64,000 nt of DNA from Flavobacterium defluvii (lineage in GTDB: Bacteria > Bacteroidota > Bacteroidia > Flavobacteriales > Flavobacteriaceae). The stretch is from the NCBI RefSeq assembly GCF_900129555.1, contig NZ_FQWC01000012.1, positions 59,933-123,932 on the forward strand. Direction: 5' to 3'. Positions within the stretch are counted from its first letter, which is position 1. Every line of letters starts with the position of its first letter. Shown here piece by piece: positions 17,025-26,619 of this stretch. The position numbers were made by a program, and so were the translations under genes. Under the pieces are notes generated by a model. That model was not told the origin of the DNA. It did not search any database and saw only the letters and a program-made list of their open reading frames with translations.

Positions 17025-17143
17025 TTCGTTTTATAAAAGAAGATAGAAGTCTATTATTTAGTTTTCAGAAGAATTTTGAAAACAAATAATTGCCAATTAA
17101 ATTTTACGATACAGGTATTTACATCCAAATTAAATTTAAAAGA

Positions 17144-18571
17144 ATGTTATTAAAAAAATTACAGCTAAAAACAATTGATTATAAGTTAGTCTTAACAATG
17201 TGTTTTTTACTTTTTTTCAACTCAATAATTTCAGCTCAGGAAGTTATTAAGGATGTTGTAGCTGAGAAACCGGCAGAAACTGTACACGGAAAACAAAAAA
17301 TTGATGGTATTATCGCTACAGTTGGCGATTATATTGTTTTAGACTCTGATATTGATAAAGGATATTTGGAAATCGCAAGCCAGGGAGGTAATATTAAAGA
17401 TATTACAAGATGCCAAATGCTTGGTAAACTTTTAGAAGACAAATTATACGCACACCAGGCAATTCAGGATAGTATTATCGTAAGTGATGCCGAAATCAGA
17501 AACATGATGGAAGAGCGTTTAAACTATATGATTCAACAGGTTGGAGATATCAATAAAGTTGTAGAATATTATAAAAAGAGCTCTGTTGAAGAATTCAAAA
17601 CTTATTTTGCAGACATCTTAAAAGAGCAAAAATTAGCCTCAGAAATGAGAGATAAAATCGTAAAAGATGTTGAAATTACTCCTGAAGAAGTTCGTAATTT
17701 CTTCAAAAAAATTCCAAAAGATGAACTTCCTACTTTTGGAGCCGAAATGGAAGTAGCACAGATTGTTGCTGAGCCAAAAGTTTCAAAAGAAGACAAGCAG
17801 AAAGTTATCGACAGATTAAATGCCATTCGACAAGACGTTTTAGACGGTTCAAGCTTTGCTACTAAAGCTGTTTTATATTCACAAGATCCGGGTTCTGCAC
17901 CAAATGGAGGTTACTATAAAATGACTAGAAAAACACCTTTCGTAAAAGAATTTAAAGATGTTGCATTTAGTTTACAGGAAGGTGAAATTTCAAAACCTTT
18001 TGAAACAACTTTCGGATTCCATATCATTATGGTAGATAAAATAAAAGGCCAGGAAGTTGAATTGCGTCATATTTTAATTGCGCCTGTTGTTTCTGAAAGT
18101 GCTTTAAAAGAAGCTAAAGAGAGACTGGCTAATGTAAGATCTAAAATCGTAAGTAAGGAAATTAGTTTTGCAGAAGCAGCAAGAACAGAATCTGATGAAA
18201 AAGAAACAAGAGCAAATGGTGGAACTTTAATTAATCCAAATACTCAGGACACTCGTTTTGAATTAACTAAAATGGATCCAAGTTTATATGGTCAGGTATC
18301 AAATTTAAAAGACGACGAAGTTTCTCAGCCCCTTTTAAATACAGATGAAAAAGGAAAGAAAACGTATAAATTAATTACCGTAACAAACAGAATTGACGAA
18401 CACGTTGCCGATTATGCTAAAGATTATACCAAAATTAAAGAATTAGCATTAAAGGAAAAACAAATCAACGCAATTGCAAAATGGTTTGATGCTAAAATTA
18501 AAGATACTTACATCAAAATTATTGGTGAGTACAGAGATTGTACATTTGCTAATAACTGGTTGAAAAAATAA
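17144..18571 (+). CDS. Periplasmic SurA-like peptidyl-prolyl isomerase
   Basis: This 475-residue protein has a signal peptide (about residues 1-33, ending NSIISAQ) and a SurA N-terminal chaperone region (IDGIIATVGDYIVLDSDID). Two parvulin (rotamase) domains follow: about residues 200-305, containing SQDPGSAPNGGYY and GFHIIMVDKIKG, and about 305-410, starting VELRHILIAP. Such proteins help fold outer-membrane proteins in the periplasm. The ATG at 17144 is preferred over an upstream TTG at 17090 because it begins the signal peptide directly. A long perfect terminator palindrome follows. Confidence 0.9.
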   Translation: MLLKKLQLKTIDYKLVLTMCFLLFFNSIISAQEVIKDVVAEKPAETVHGKQKIDGIIATVGDYIVLDSDIDKGYLEIASQGGNIKDITRCQMLGKLLEDKLYAHQAIQDSIIVSDAEIRNMMEERLNYMIQQVGDINKVVEYYKKSSVEEFKTYFADILKEQKLASEMRDKIVKDVEITPEEVRNFFKKIPKDELPTFGAEMEVAQIVAEPKVSKEDKQKVIDRLNAIRQDVLDGSSFATKAVLYSQDPGSAPNGGYYKMTRKTPFVKEFKDVAFSLQEGEISKPFETTFGFHIIMVDKIKGQEVELRHILIAPVVSESALKEAKERLANVRSKIVSKEISFAEAARTESDEKETRANGGTLINPNTQDTRFELTKMDPSLYGQVSNLKDDEVSQPLLNTDEKGKKTYKLITVTNRIDEHVADYAKDYTKIKELALKEKQINAIAKWFDAKIKDTYIKIIGEYRDCTFANNWLKK

Positions 18572-18587
18572 TTTTTATTAAATAAAG

Positions 18588-18629
18588 AAAAAGAGTTAGT
18601 TTTATGAATTCATAAAACTAACTCTTTTT
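18588..18629. terminator. 42-base perfect palindrome, terminator
   Basis: The two halves (18588-18608 and 18609-18629) are perfect complements centred on GAATTC, starting with AAAAA and ending with TTTTT. It ends the isomerase transcript 17 bases after its stop and lies 20 bases before the MoxR start. Confidence 0.85.
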
Positions 18630-18649
18630 AATTTAAAATATATTCATAA

Positions 18650-19603
18650 ATGTCTGACGTAACAGCAATTCACAATTTAGTTCAGAAACGTAACGAATTA
18701 AAAAACGAAATAGCAAAAATCATTGTAGGGCAGGATGCCGTAATTGACCAAATTTTACTTTGTATATTTTCGGGCGGACACGCACTTTTAATAGGTGTTC
18801 CAGGTTTGGCAAAAACCTTAATGATCAATACGCTGTCTCAGGCTTTAGGTTTAGATTTTAAAAGAATTCAGTTTACGCCGGATTTAATGCCTTCGGATAT
18901 TTTAGGAAGCGAAATTTTAGACGAAAACAGACATTTTAAATTTATTAAAGGACCAATTTTTTCTAATATTATTCTGGCCGACGAGATTAACAGAACGCCG
19001 CCTAAAACGCAGGCAGCTCTATTAGAAGCAATGCAAGAACGTTCAGTAACAATTGCAGGACAAAACTATAAATTAGATTTGCCATATTTTGTACTGGCAA
19101 CTCAAAACCCAATCGAGCAGGAAGGAACTTATCCGTTACCAGAAGCACAGTTAGACCGTTTTATGTTTGCTATTAAATTAGAATATCCAACATTTGAAGA
19201 AGAAGTAAAAGTTGTAAAACAAACCACATCTGACAATAAAGTAGAAATTAAGCCATTATTTACAGCTCAGGAAATTATAGATTTCCAACATCTAATCCGC
19301 AGAATTCCTGTGGCAGATAATGTGATAGAATATGCTGTAACTTTAGTAAGCAAAACACGACCGGATAATGCTTTGACAAACGACTTTGTGAAAAATTATC
19401 TTGATTGGGGAGCAGGGCCAAGAGCATCTCAAAACTTAATCTTAGCAGCAAAAGCACATGCGGCTTTTAATGGTAAGTTTTCACCGGATATTGAAGACGT
19501 AAAAGCAGTTGCAACCGGAATTTTGCGACACAGAATTATTAAAAACTACAAAGCAGATGCTGAAGGAATAACTGAAGAAATTATTATTAAGAAATTGATG
19601 TAA
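18650..19603 (+). CDS. MoxR-family AAA+ ATPase
   Basis: This 317-residue protein has Walker A GVPGLAKT (about residues 50-57), Walker B and following ADEINRTPPKTQAALLEAMQ (about residue 110) and the sensor segment LATQNPIEQEGTYPLPEAQ. MoxR ATPases are chaperones that often work with VWA-domain and DUF58 proteins encoded alongside. Here no such partners follow; a terminator comes 22 bases after the stop. This solitary arrangement differs from the usual BatABCD-type cluster, so the substrate is unknown. Confidence 0.93.
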   Translation: MSDVTAIHNLVQKRNELKNEIAKIIVGQDAVIDQILLCIFSGGHALLIGVPGLAKTLMINTLSQALGLDFKRIQFTPDLMPSDILGSEILDENRHFKFIKGPIFSNIILADEINRTPPKTQAALLEAMQERSVTIAGQNYKLDLPYFVLATQNPIEQEGTYPLPEAQLDRFMFAIKLEYPTFEEEVKVVKQTTSDNKVEIKPLFTAQEIIDFQHLIRRIPVADNVIEYAVTLVSKTRPDNALTNDFVKNYLDWGAGPRASQNLILAAKAHAAFNGKFSPDIEDVKAVATGILRHRIIKNYKADAEGITEEIIIKKLM

Positions 19604-19625
19604 AAAATTAAAATATAGATTTTAG

Positions 19626-19651
19626 AAAGCCTGATGTTCCTGTCAGGCTTT
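19626..19651 (+). terminator. Terminator after the MoxR gene
   Basis: AAAGCCTGA (19626-19634) pairs with TCAGGCTTT (19643-19651), followed by a short T-rich stretch. Confidence 0.85.
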
Positions 19652-20003
19652 TCTGTTTTATATAAGATTAAATTTTTGATTTGAATAATTTCTTAAAAGA
19701 CAAAATAGGTCTGAAAAATTCCAACTATAACGTTATAATTTTTTATTTAGAACTATTCTTTGTGAAAATTGAGGTAAAAATCTCACTTAGTTCGTAACAT
19801 TAAATTTCGACTTTGTTAATGAAAAGATTTTAAAATATTAATAATTCATTTTTTTAATTCAAAATTGATATTTTAGCAAAAACAAGCAATGAAAATCGTT
19901 TTTTAGCAATAATAATTTTTGAAAAGGGGACTTCTATTATATTTTTTTTAATTATCGGCATTAATGCTTAAATTTGCCTCAAAAAAATAAATCTGCCTTA
20001 ATT
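19652..20003 (+). other. Upstream region of the aconitase pair
   Basis: No gene is seen here. The 12-base perfect palindrome TATAACGTTATA lies at 19726-19737. A perfect -7 box TAAATTTG lies at 19969-19976, which would start transcription about 20 bases before the ATG at 20004. No TTG stands at the ideal -33 position. Confidence 0.5.
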
Positions 20004-22775
20004 ATGAATATTTATAAGGATTATATCCAGGAGATTGAAGAACGTAAAAATCAGGGTCTTCATCCAAAACCAATCGATAGTGCTGAATTATTAAGCGAAA
20101 TTATTGCACAAATTAAAGATTTAAACAATCCATACAGAGAAGATTCTCTTAAGTTTTTTATTTACAACACTTTACCTGGTACTACAAGTGCTGCAGGTGA
20201 AAAAGCTAAGTTTTTAAAAGAAATTATTCTTGGCCAGTCTATAGTAAGTGAAATTACTCCGGCTTTTGCTTTTGAATTATTATCTCACATGAAAGGCGGA
20301 CCTTCTATTGAAGTATTGCTTGATTTAGCTTTAGGGAATGATGCTGCTGTTGCAAAAGAAGCGGCAAAAGTTTTAAAAACACAAGTTTTCCTTTACGAAG
20401 CAGATACAGATCGTTTAGTAGAGGCATTCAAAAACAATAATGCAATTGCAAAAGAAATCCTTGAAAGCTATGCACAAGCTGAGTTTTTTACAAAACTTCC
20501 AGAAGTAGCAGACGAAATTAAGGTAGTTACATTTATTGCTGGTGAAGGTGATATCTCAACAGATTTACTTTCTCCGGGTAATCAGGCTCACTCACGTTCA
20601 GACCGTGAACTTCATGGGCAGTGTATGATTACACCTCAGGCACAGCAGGAAATAAGAGCATTACAAGCGCAGCACCCAGATAAAAGCGTAATGTTAATTG
20701 CAGAAAAAGGGACAATGGGAGTTGGATCTTCTAGAATGTCAGGTGTAAACAACGTGGCGCTTTGGACAGGAAAACAAGCAAGTCCATATATTCCATTCGT
20801 TAACATCGCTCCAATTGTTGGAGGAACAAATGGTATTTCTCCAATTTTCTTAACAACTGTTGACGTAACTGGTGGTATTGGTTTAGACCTTAAAAACTGG
20901 GTTAAAAAAGTTGATGAAAATGGTAATGTTGTTCGTAATGAAAACGATGAACCAATTTTAGAACAAGTATATTCTGTAGCTACAGGAACAGTTCTTACAA
21001 TTAATATTAAAGAGAAAAAGCTTTATAATGGAGATCAGGAATTAATTGATATTTCTAAAGCATTTACTCCTCAAAAAATGGAATTTATCAAAGCAGGTGG
21101 TTCTTACGCTATTGTATTTGGTAAAAAACTTCAAACATTAGCTGCTAAAGTTTTAGATATCGAAGCTCCTCTTGTATACGCTCCCTCAAAAGAAGTATCT
21201 CACGAAGGTCAAGGTCTTACTGCAGTAGAAAAAATCTTCAATAAAAATGCGGTTGGTATCGCTCCGGGCAAAGTATTACATGCTGGCTCTGATGTTCGTG
21301 TAGAAGTTAATATTGTAGGTTCTCAGGACACCACAGGACTTATGACAGCTCAGGAATTAGAGTCTATGGCTGCAACAGTAATTTCACCAATCGTTGACGG
21401 TGCATATCAATCAGGTTGTCATACTGCTTCGGTTTGGGATAAAAAAGCTCAGGCAAATATTCCAAAATTGATGAAATTCATGAACGATTTCGGATTAATC
21501 ACAGCTCGTGATCCGAAAGGTGTTTATCATTCAATGACAGACGTAATCCATAAAGTGCTTAACGATATTACTGTAGATGAATGGGCTATCATTATTGGTG
21601 GTGACTCTCACACAAGAATGTCTAAAGGAGTTGCTTTTGGTGCCGACTCAGGAACAGTTGCTCTTGCTCTTGCTACCGGAGAAGCTTCAATGCCAATCCC
21701 AGAATCTGTAAAAGTAACTTTCAAAGGAGATATGAAAGGTTATATGGATTTCCGTGACGTGGTTCATGCTACTCAGGCTCAAATGCTTCACCAATTTGGT
21801 GGGGAAAACGTATTCCAAGGAAGAATCATTGAGGTTCACATTGGAACTCTTACTGCTGACCAGGCGTTTACATTTACAGACTGGACTGCAGAGATGAAAG
21901 CAAAAGCTTCTATCTGTATTTCTGAAGACGATACTTTAATCGAATCATTGGAAATTGCTAAAGGAAGAATTCAGATCATGATCGATAAAGGAATGGATAA
22001 CGATAAACACGTTCTTCAAGGATTAATCAATAAAGCTGATAAGAGAATTGCAGAAATTAAATCGGCTGAAAAACCAGCTTTAACTCCAGATGCAAACGCT
22101 AAATATTATGCTGAAGTTGTAGTTGATTTAGATCAAATTGCTGAACCAATGATTGCCGATCCAGACGTAAACAACGTTGACGTTTCTAAACGATACACTC
22201 ACGATACTATCAGACCATTATCTTTCTATGGTGGAGAGAAAAAAGTTGATTTAGGATTTATCGGATCTTGTATGGTTCACAAGGGAGATATGAAAATTCT
22301 TGCTCAAATGCTGAAAAATGTTGAAGCGCAAAAAGGAAAAGTAGAATTCAATGCTCCTCTTGTAGTTGCACCTCCTACATATAATATTGTAGACGAATTG
22401 AAAGCAGAAGGAGACTGGGAAGTTTTACAAAGATATTCAGGTTTCGAATTCGACGATAACGCTCCAAAAGGTGCAGCGCGTACAGAATACGAAAACATGC
22501 TGTATTTAGAGCGTCCGGGATGTAACCTTTGTATGGGGAACCAGGAAAAAGCAGCAAAAGGAGATACAGTAATGGCAACTTCAACTCGTCTTTTCCAGGG
22601 AAGAGTAGTAGAAGATGCTGAAGGTAAAAAAGGAGAGTCTTTACTTTCTTCTACACCAGTTGTAGTTTTATCTACAATTTTGGGTAGAACTCCAACATTA
22701 GCCGAATATACAACAGCTGTAGATGGTATCAACCTGACAAAGTTTGCACCTTCAAATAAATCATTAGTAATGTAA
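20004..22775 (+). CDS. acnB: Bifunctional aconitate hydratase 2 / 2-methylisocitrate dehydratase
   Basis: This 923-residue AcnB-type enzyme has an N-terminal HEAT-like domain (residues about 1-160), then the swivel and iron-sulfur domains. The 4Fe-4S ligands are in IGSCMVHKGD (about residue 754) and PGCNLCMGNQ (about 838 and 841). It interconverts citrate and isocitrate in the TCA cycle and may also act on 2-methylcitrate. An upstream TTG (19974) lies inside the -7 box, so the ATG at 20004 is the better start. It is followed by a terminator and then by a second aconitase of another type. Confidence 0.95.
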   Translation: MNIYKDYIQEIEERKNQGLHPKPIDSAELLSEIIAQIKDLNNPYREDSLKFFIYNTLPGTTSAAGEKAKFLKEIILGQSIVSEITPAFAFELLSHMKGGPSIEVLLDLALGNDAAVAKEAAKVLKTQVFLYEADTDRLVEAFKNNNAIAKEILESYAQAEFFTKLPEVADEIKVVTFIAGEGDISTDLLSPGNQAHSRSDRELHGQCMITPQAQQEIRALQAQHPDKSVMLIAEKGTMGVGSSRMSGVNNVALWTGKQASPYIPFVNIAPIVGGTNGISPIFLTTVDVTGGIGLDLKNWVKKVDENGNVVRNENDEPILEQVYSVATGTVLTINIKEKKLYNGDQELIDISKAFTPQKMEFIKAGGSYAIVFGKKLQTLAAKVLDIEAPLVYAPSKEVSHEGQGLTAVEKIFNKNAVGIAPGKVLHAGSDVRVEVNIVGSQDTTGLMTAQELESMAATVISPIVDGAYQSGCHTASVWDKKAQANIPKLMKFMNDFGLITARDPKGVYHSMTDVIHKVLNDITVDEWAIIIGGDSHTRMSKGVAFGADSGTVALALATGEASMPIPESVKVTFKGDMKGYMDFRDVVHATQAQMLHQFGGENVFQGRIIEVHIGTLTADQAFTFTDWTAEMKAKASICISEDDTLIESLEIAKGRIQIMIDKGMDNDKHVLQGLINKADKRIAEIKSAEKPALTPDANAKYYAEVVVDLDQIAEPMIADPDVNNVDVSKRYTHDTIRPLSFYGGEKKVDLGFIGSCMVHKGDMKILAQMLKNVEAQKGKVEFNAPLVVAPPTYNIVDELKAEGDWEVLQRYSGFEFDDNAPKGAARTEYENMLYLERPGCNLCMGNQEKAAKGDTVMATSTRLFQGRVVEDAEGKKGESLLSSTPVVVLSTILGRTPTLAEYTTAVDGINLTKFAPSNKSLVM

Positions 22776-22796
22776 TCTTACGATTATTAATATTTC

Positions 22797-22825
22797 AAAA
22801 GCCCGAGTGATAAACTCGGGCTTTT
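22797..22825 (+). terminator. Terminator after acnB
   Basis: AAAAGCCCGAGT pairs with ACTCGGGCTTTTT around a short loop, followed by more Ts. It separates the two aconitase genes into different transcripts, at least in part. Confidence 0.9.
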
Positions 22826-22893
22826 TCTTTTCTACCTGTTGTATTTTTTGTAACTTGTCATGTTCAAATTAAAAAAACAAAACAATAAAAACT

Positions 22894-25158
22894 ATGGCTT
22901 TTGATATTGAAATGATAAAAAAAGTGTATGAGAACATGCCTGCTCGTGTTGACAAAGCACGCGAAATTGTTGGTCGTCCACTTACTTTAACGGAGAAAAT
23001 TTTATACAATCACCTTTGGGATGGAAATCCAACAAAGGCATTTGGAAGAGGAATTGATTATGTTGATTTTGCACCAGATCGTGTAGCGTGTCAGGATGCA
23101 ACAGCACAAATGGCATTACTGCAGTTTATGCACGCCGGAAAATCTAAAGTAGCAGTTCCTACTACCGTGCACTGTGATCACTTGATTCAGGCAAAAGTAG
23201 ATGCCGCAACTGATTTGGCAAGAGCAAAAACACAAAGTAATGAAGTTTTCGATTTCTTATCGTCAGTTTCGAATAAATATGGAATTGGTTTCTGGAAACC
23301 GGGAGCCGGAATTATTCACCAGGTAGTACTTGAAAATTATGCTTTTCCCGGCGGAATGATGATTGGTACCGATTCTCACACTGTAAATGCAGGTGGTTTA
23401 GGAATGGTTGCCATTGGAGTTGGAGGAGCTGATGCTGTAGATGTAATGTCTGGAATGGCGTGGGAACTTAAATTTCCTAAATTAATTGGGGTTAAATTAA
23501 CTGGTAAATTATCAGGATGGACAGCTCCAAAAGACGTAATTCTTAAAGTTGCCGGTATTTTAACTGTAAAAGGTGGTACTGGAGCAATTGTTGAATATTT
23601 CGGAGAAGGTGCAACGGCAATGTCTTGTACAGGTAAAGGGACTATTTGTAATATGGGAGCTGAAATTGGAGCAACAACTTCAACCTTTGGTTACGATGAT
23701 TCAATGAGTCGTTACCTACGTTCTACAAACAGAGCCGATGTAGCTGATGAAGCTGATAAAATAGCTTCATACTTAACAGGAGATCCTGAAGTTTATGCAA
23801 ATCCGGAACAATACTTCGATCAGGTTATCGAAATTAATTTATCGCAATTAGAACCACACCTAAACGGTCCTTTTACACCAGATTTAGCAACGCCAATTTC
23901 TAAAATGAAAGAAGAAGCAATCAAAAACAATTGGCCGTTACAAATTCAGGTTGGTTTAATTGGTTCTTGTACAAACTCTTCTTACGAAGATATTTCTCGT
24001 GCAGCTTCTCTGGCAAGACAAGTTGCGGCTAAGAACTTAAAAACAAAAGCAGAATTTACTATTACTCCGGGGTCTGAAGTAGTTCGTTCTACTATTGAAA
24101 GAGATGGATTTATAGATACTTTTAATAAAATTGGTGCAACTGTTTTTGCTAATGCCTGCGGACCATGTATTGGTATGTGGGACAGAGAAGGAGCAGAAAA
24201 AGAAGAGAGAAATACCATTGTTCACTCTTTCAACCGAAATTTCTCAAAACGTGCAGACGGTAACCCTAATACATTAGCGTTTGTGGGCTCTCCCGAATTG
24301 GTAACTGCAATGGCAATTGCCGGTGATTTAGGATTTAATCCATTAACAGATAAATTAATCAATGAAGATGGAGAAGAAGTAATGCTGGATGCTCCAACCG
24401 GAGATGAGCTTCCTTCTAAAGGTTTCTATGCTGAGGATCCGGGATTTCAGGCTCCGGCAGAAGACGGTTCAGGCGTTCAGGTTGTGGTAAATCCAACATC
24501 AGAGCGTTTGCAGTTATTAGCTCCGTTTGATGCCTGGGACGGAAAAAATATTACGGGTGCTAAATTGTTAATCAAAGCATTCGGAAAATGTACTACCGAC
24601 CATATTTCTATGGCTGGGCCATGGTTGCGTTTCCGCGGACACTTAGATAATATTTCAAACAACATGTTAATAGGTGCCGTAAATGCATTTAATCAAAAAA
24701 CAAATTCAGTTAAAAATCAATTAACAGGAGCATATGACGCTGTTCCTGCAGTTGCCCGTGCGTACAAAGCAGCTGGAGTTCCATCTATAGTAGTTGGAGA
24801 TCATAATTATGGAGAAGGTTCTTCTCGTGAGCATGCGGCTATGGAGCCTCGTTTCTTGGGAGTTAAAGCAGTTTTGGTAAAATCATTTGCCCGTATTCAC
24901 GAAACAAACCTTAAAAAACAAGGTCTTTTAGGATTGACTTTTGCAAACGAAGCAGATTACGACAAAATTCAGGAAGATGATACAATTAACTTCTTAGATT
25001 TAACTGAATTTGCTCCAGGTAAACCATTAACATTAGAATTTGTTCATGCAAATGGAACGAAAGATATTATTTTGGCGAACCATACTTACAACGAAGGTCA
25101 AATTGGCTGGTTTGTGGCAGGTTCTGCATTAAACTTAATTGCAGCAGGAAAAGCATAA
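22894..25158 (+). CDS. Aconitate hydratase, mitochondrial type
   Basis: This 754-residue aconitase resembles the mitochondrial enzyme: TTVHCDHLIQAKVDA, MIGTDSHTVNAGGLGM, iron-sulfur ligands in IGSCTNSSYEDIS (about residue 357) and ACGPCIGMWDR (about 421 and 424), and the C-terminal swivel domain with NYGEGSSREHAAMEPRFLG. It catalyses the same citrate-isocitrate step as the upstream AcnB. It is separated from acnB by a terminator and 118 bases, and has its own terminator behind it. Two different aconitases side by side suggest different oxygen, iron or carbon conditions for each; this is inferred. Confidence 0.96.
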   Translation: MAFDIEMIKKVYENMPARVDKAREIVGRPLTLTEKILYNHLWDGNPTKAFGRGIDYVDFAPDRVACQDATAQMALLQFMHAGKSKVAVPTTVHCDHLIQAKVDAATDLARAKTQSNEVFDFLSSVSNKYGIGFWKPGAGIIHQVVLENYAFPGGMMIGTDSHTVNAGGLGMVAIGVGGADAVDVMSGMAWELKFPKLIGVKLTGKLSGWTAPKDVILKVAGILTVKGGTGAIVEYFGEGATAMSCTGKGTICNMGAEIGATTSTFGYDDSMSRYLRSTNRADVADEADKIASYLTGDPEVYANPEQYFDQVIEINLSQLEPHLNGPFTPDLATPISKMKEEAIKNNWPLQIQVGLIGSCTNSSYEDISRAASLARQVAAKNLKTKAEFTITPGSEVVRSTIERDGFIDTFNKIGATVFANACGPCIGMWDREGAEKEERNTIVHSFNRNFSKRADGNPNTLAFVGSPELVTAMAIAGDLGFNPLTDKLINEDGEEVMLDAPTGDELPSKGFYAEDPGFQAPAEDGSGVQVVVNPTSERLQLLAPFDAWDGKNITGAKLLIKAFGKCTTDHISMAGPWLRFRGHLDNISNNMLIGAVNAFNQKTNSVKNQLTGAYDAVPAVARAYKAAGVPSIVVGDHNYGEGSSREHAAMEPRFLGVKAVLVKSFARIHETNLKKQGLLGLTFANEADYDKIQEDDTINFLDLTEFAPGKPLTLEFVHANGTKDIILANHTYNEGQIGWFVAGSALNLIAAGKA

Positions 25159-25180
25159 TACCAAAATTTATTATATAACT

Positions 25181-25207
25181 AAACGCCTTGTGAGAACAGG
25201 GCGTTTT
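25181..25207 (+). terminator. Terminator after the second aconitase
   Basis: AAACGCCTTGT pairs imperfectly with ACAGGGCGTTT, followed by TTATTTTT. Confidence 0.8.
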
Positions 25208-25401
25208 TATTTTTGGTTAATTTAAAATATGAAATTCAAAACAAAATTAAGTTATAAAATTGTTATAAGACTGAAAACTGTAAATCACAGAAAAACTGTA
25301 AGTTAAGTTTTTTAAAAAATAAACTTACAAAATTGAGGTAAATTAATTGTTAAAAAATCTGGTTTTTGTACTTTAAAAAGTTAAATTCGCTTTTTAGGTA
25401 A

Positions 25402-25409
25402 TATATTTG
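25402..25409 (+). promoter_or_regulatory. -7 promoter box before the NlpC/P60 gene
   Basis: TATATTTG matches TAnnTTTG and lies 68 bases before the start codon. The -33 element is not convincing. The rest of the 318-base gap after the aconitase is A+T-rich with no gene. Confidence 0.5.
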
Positions 25410-25476
25410 AGCTTTTTGAGTTTAAAATTATTGTCTAAACTTAAAAAAGGATTTAATAAAACTTTAATAGGTAAAT

Positions 25477-26619
25477 ATGGTTTTCAGGTTAATTATAGTA
25501 TTGTTTTTTTTCAGTGTTGGCGTTTTTTCTCAGGAAAAATTCACTAAACATAAAGTTTCAAAAGGAGAAAATCTTACTGTGATTGCTAAAAAATACGGAT
25601 TAAAAGCTAAAGATATTAAAGATGCTAATCCTGATGCTCCTAAAATTTTAAAACTTAATTCTATTTTATTAATCCCAAATAAAGATGCAAAACCTGCACA
25701 AAACACTTCAGAGTCTGTCGTAAATAATTCAGGGTTCCATGAAGTTTTGCAAAAAGAAACACTTTGGGGAATTTCTAAAAAATATAATGTCTCTGTTGAT
25801 GATTTAAAAAAAGCAAATCCAACATTAGAAACTGAAGGTTTAAAAATTGGACAGAAGATTGTAGTTCCTTCCAATAACCCTGTTGCAGTTTCTGAAAATA
25901 CAGTTAAAAATTCTGAACCTGAAAAACCTGAAATTGCCTCCTCCGGCGATGTTGAAATTGTTGTTGAAGTTCAGCCAAAAGAAACCAAATATGCAATTGC
26001 AAAAAAATATGGAATAACGGTAAAAGAATTAGAGCGCCAAAACCCTTTTATAAAAGGAAAACTTCCTGTTGGATATGTTTTAAAAATAAAAATAACCAAA
26101 GAAAAAGCAGATGCTATTAATGCAATAAGTACTCCTCAGTCTCAAATAAACGAAACAGCACCTTCGCAAACTGGAATTGCAGAGAATTCAGTAATTAAAA
26201 AAGATACTACTTTTGTTTACAATGGCAATAGTTCTGAATTAATAGAGCAATTAATTTTAAATGCCACAGAAAATATAGGAACACGTTATCGTTCTGGAGG
26301 AACCACAAAAGCTGGTTTTGACTGTTCAGGATTAATGTTCTGTACCTTTGGAAATTTTGATATTAAATTGCCAAGAAGTTCAATCGAACAATCTCGTATA
26401 GGGACTAAAGTTGCTTCTGCAGAAGCACAAAAAGGTGATTTAATTTTCTTTAAAACTAATGGAAGAAAGCATATTAATCACGTTGGAATGGTAGTTGAAA
26501 ATATCGATGGGGAAATTAGATTTGTTCATTCTTCGACTCATGGAGGCGTTATGATTTCTTCGACAAAAGAACCTTATTATCAAAGAAGTTTTTCTCAGGT
26601 AAATCGTATTTTACAGTAA
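25477..26619 (+). CDS. LysM and NlpC/P60 peptidoglycan endopeptidase
   Basis: This 380-residue exported protein has a signal peptide ending VGVFSQ. Three LysM domains follow: starting KHKVSKGENLTVIAKKYG (about 22), FHEVLQKETLWGISKKY (about 88) and EVQPKETKYAIAKKYG (about 165). The C-terminal NlpC/P60 domain has catalytic Cys in FDCSGLMF (about residue 281) and His in INHVGMVVEN (about 334). It should bind peptidoglycan and cut stem peptides in the periplasm. It converges with the receiver gene, overlapping it by 9 bases. Confidence 0.92.
   Translation: MVFRLIIVLFFFSVGVFSQEKFTKHKVSKGENLTVIAKKYGLKAKDIKDANPDAPKILKLNSILLIPNKDAKPAQNTSESVVNNSGFHEVLQKETLWGISKKYNVSVDDLKKANPTLETEGLKIGQKIVVPSNNPVAVSENTVKNSEPEKPEIASSGDVEIVVEVQPKETKYAIAKKYGITVKELERQNPFIKGKLPVGYVLKIKITKEKADAINAISTPQSQINETAPSQTGIAENSVIKKDTTFVYNGNSSELIEQLILNATENIGTRYRSGGTTKAGFDCSGLMFCTFGNFDIKLPRSSIEQSRIGTKVASAEAQKGDLIFFKTNGRKHINHVGMVVENIDGEIRFVHSSTHGGVMISSTKEPYYQRSFSQVNRILQ

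Larger units (their letters stand above)
16659..17143. other. Divergent control region between amylase and surA-like gene
   Basis: This 485-base A+T-rich gap has no credible gene. It contains the inverted repeat at 16816-16831 on the amylase side and a full consensus promoter at 16995-17024 serving the isomerase gene. No good -7 box was found for the amylase on the - strand; the nearest is TACTTTAG. Confidence 0.6.

Noticed and set aside
19974..20003. A TTG start for acnB ten codons upstream of the ATG.
   Set aside because: The TTG lies inside the -7 promoter box TAAATTTG, so it would not be in the transcript.
22304..22732. A 142-codon open frame on the - strand within acnB.
   Set aside because: It is the opposite-strand shadow of the conserved C-terminal aconitase domain, with no family signature, promoter or neighbour.
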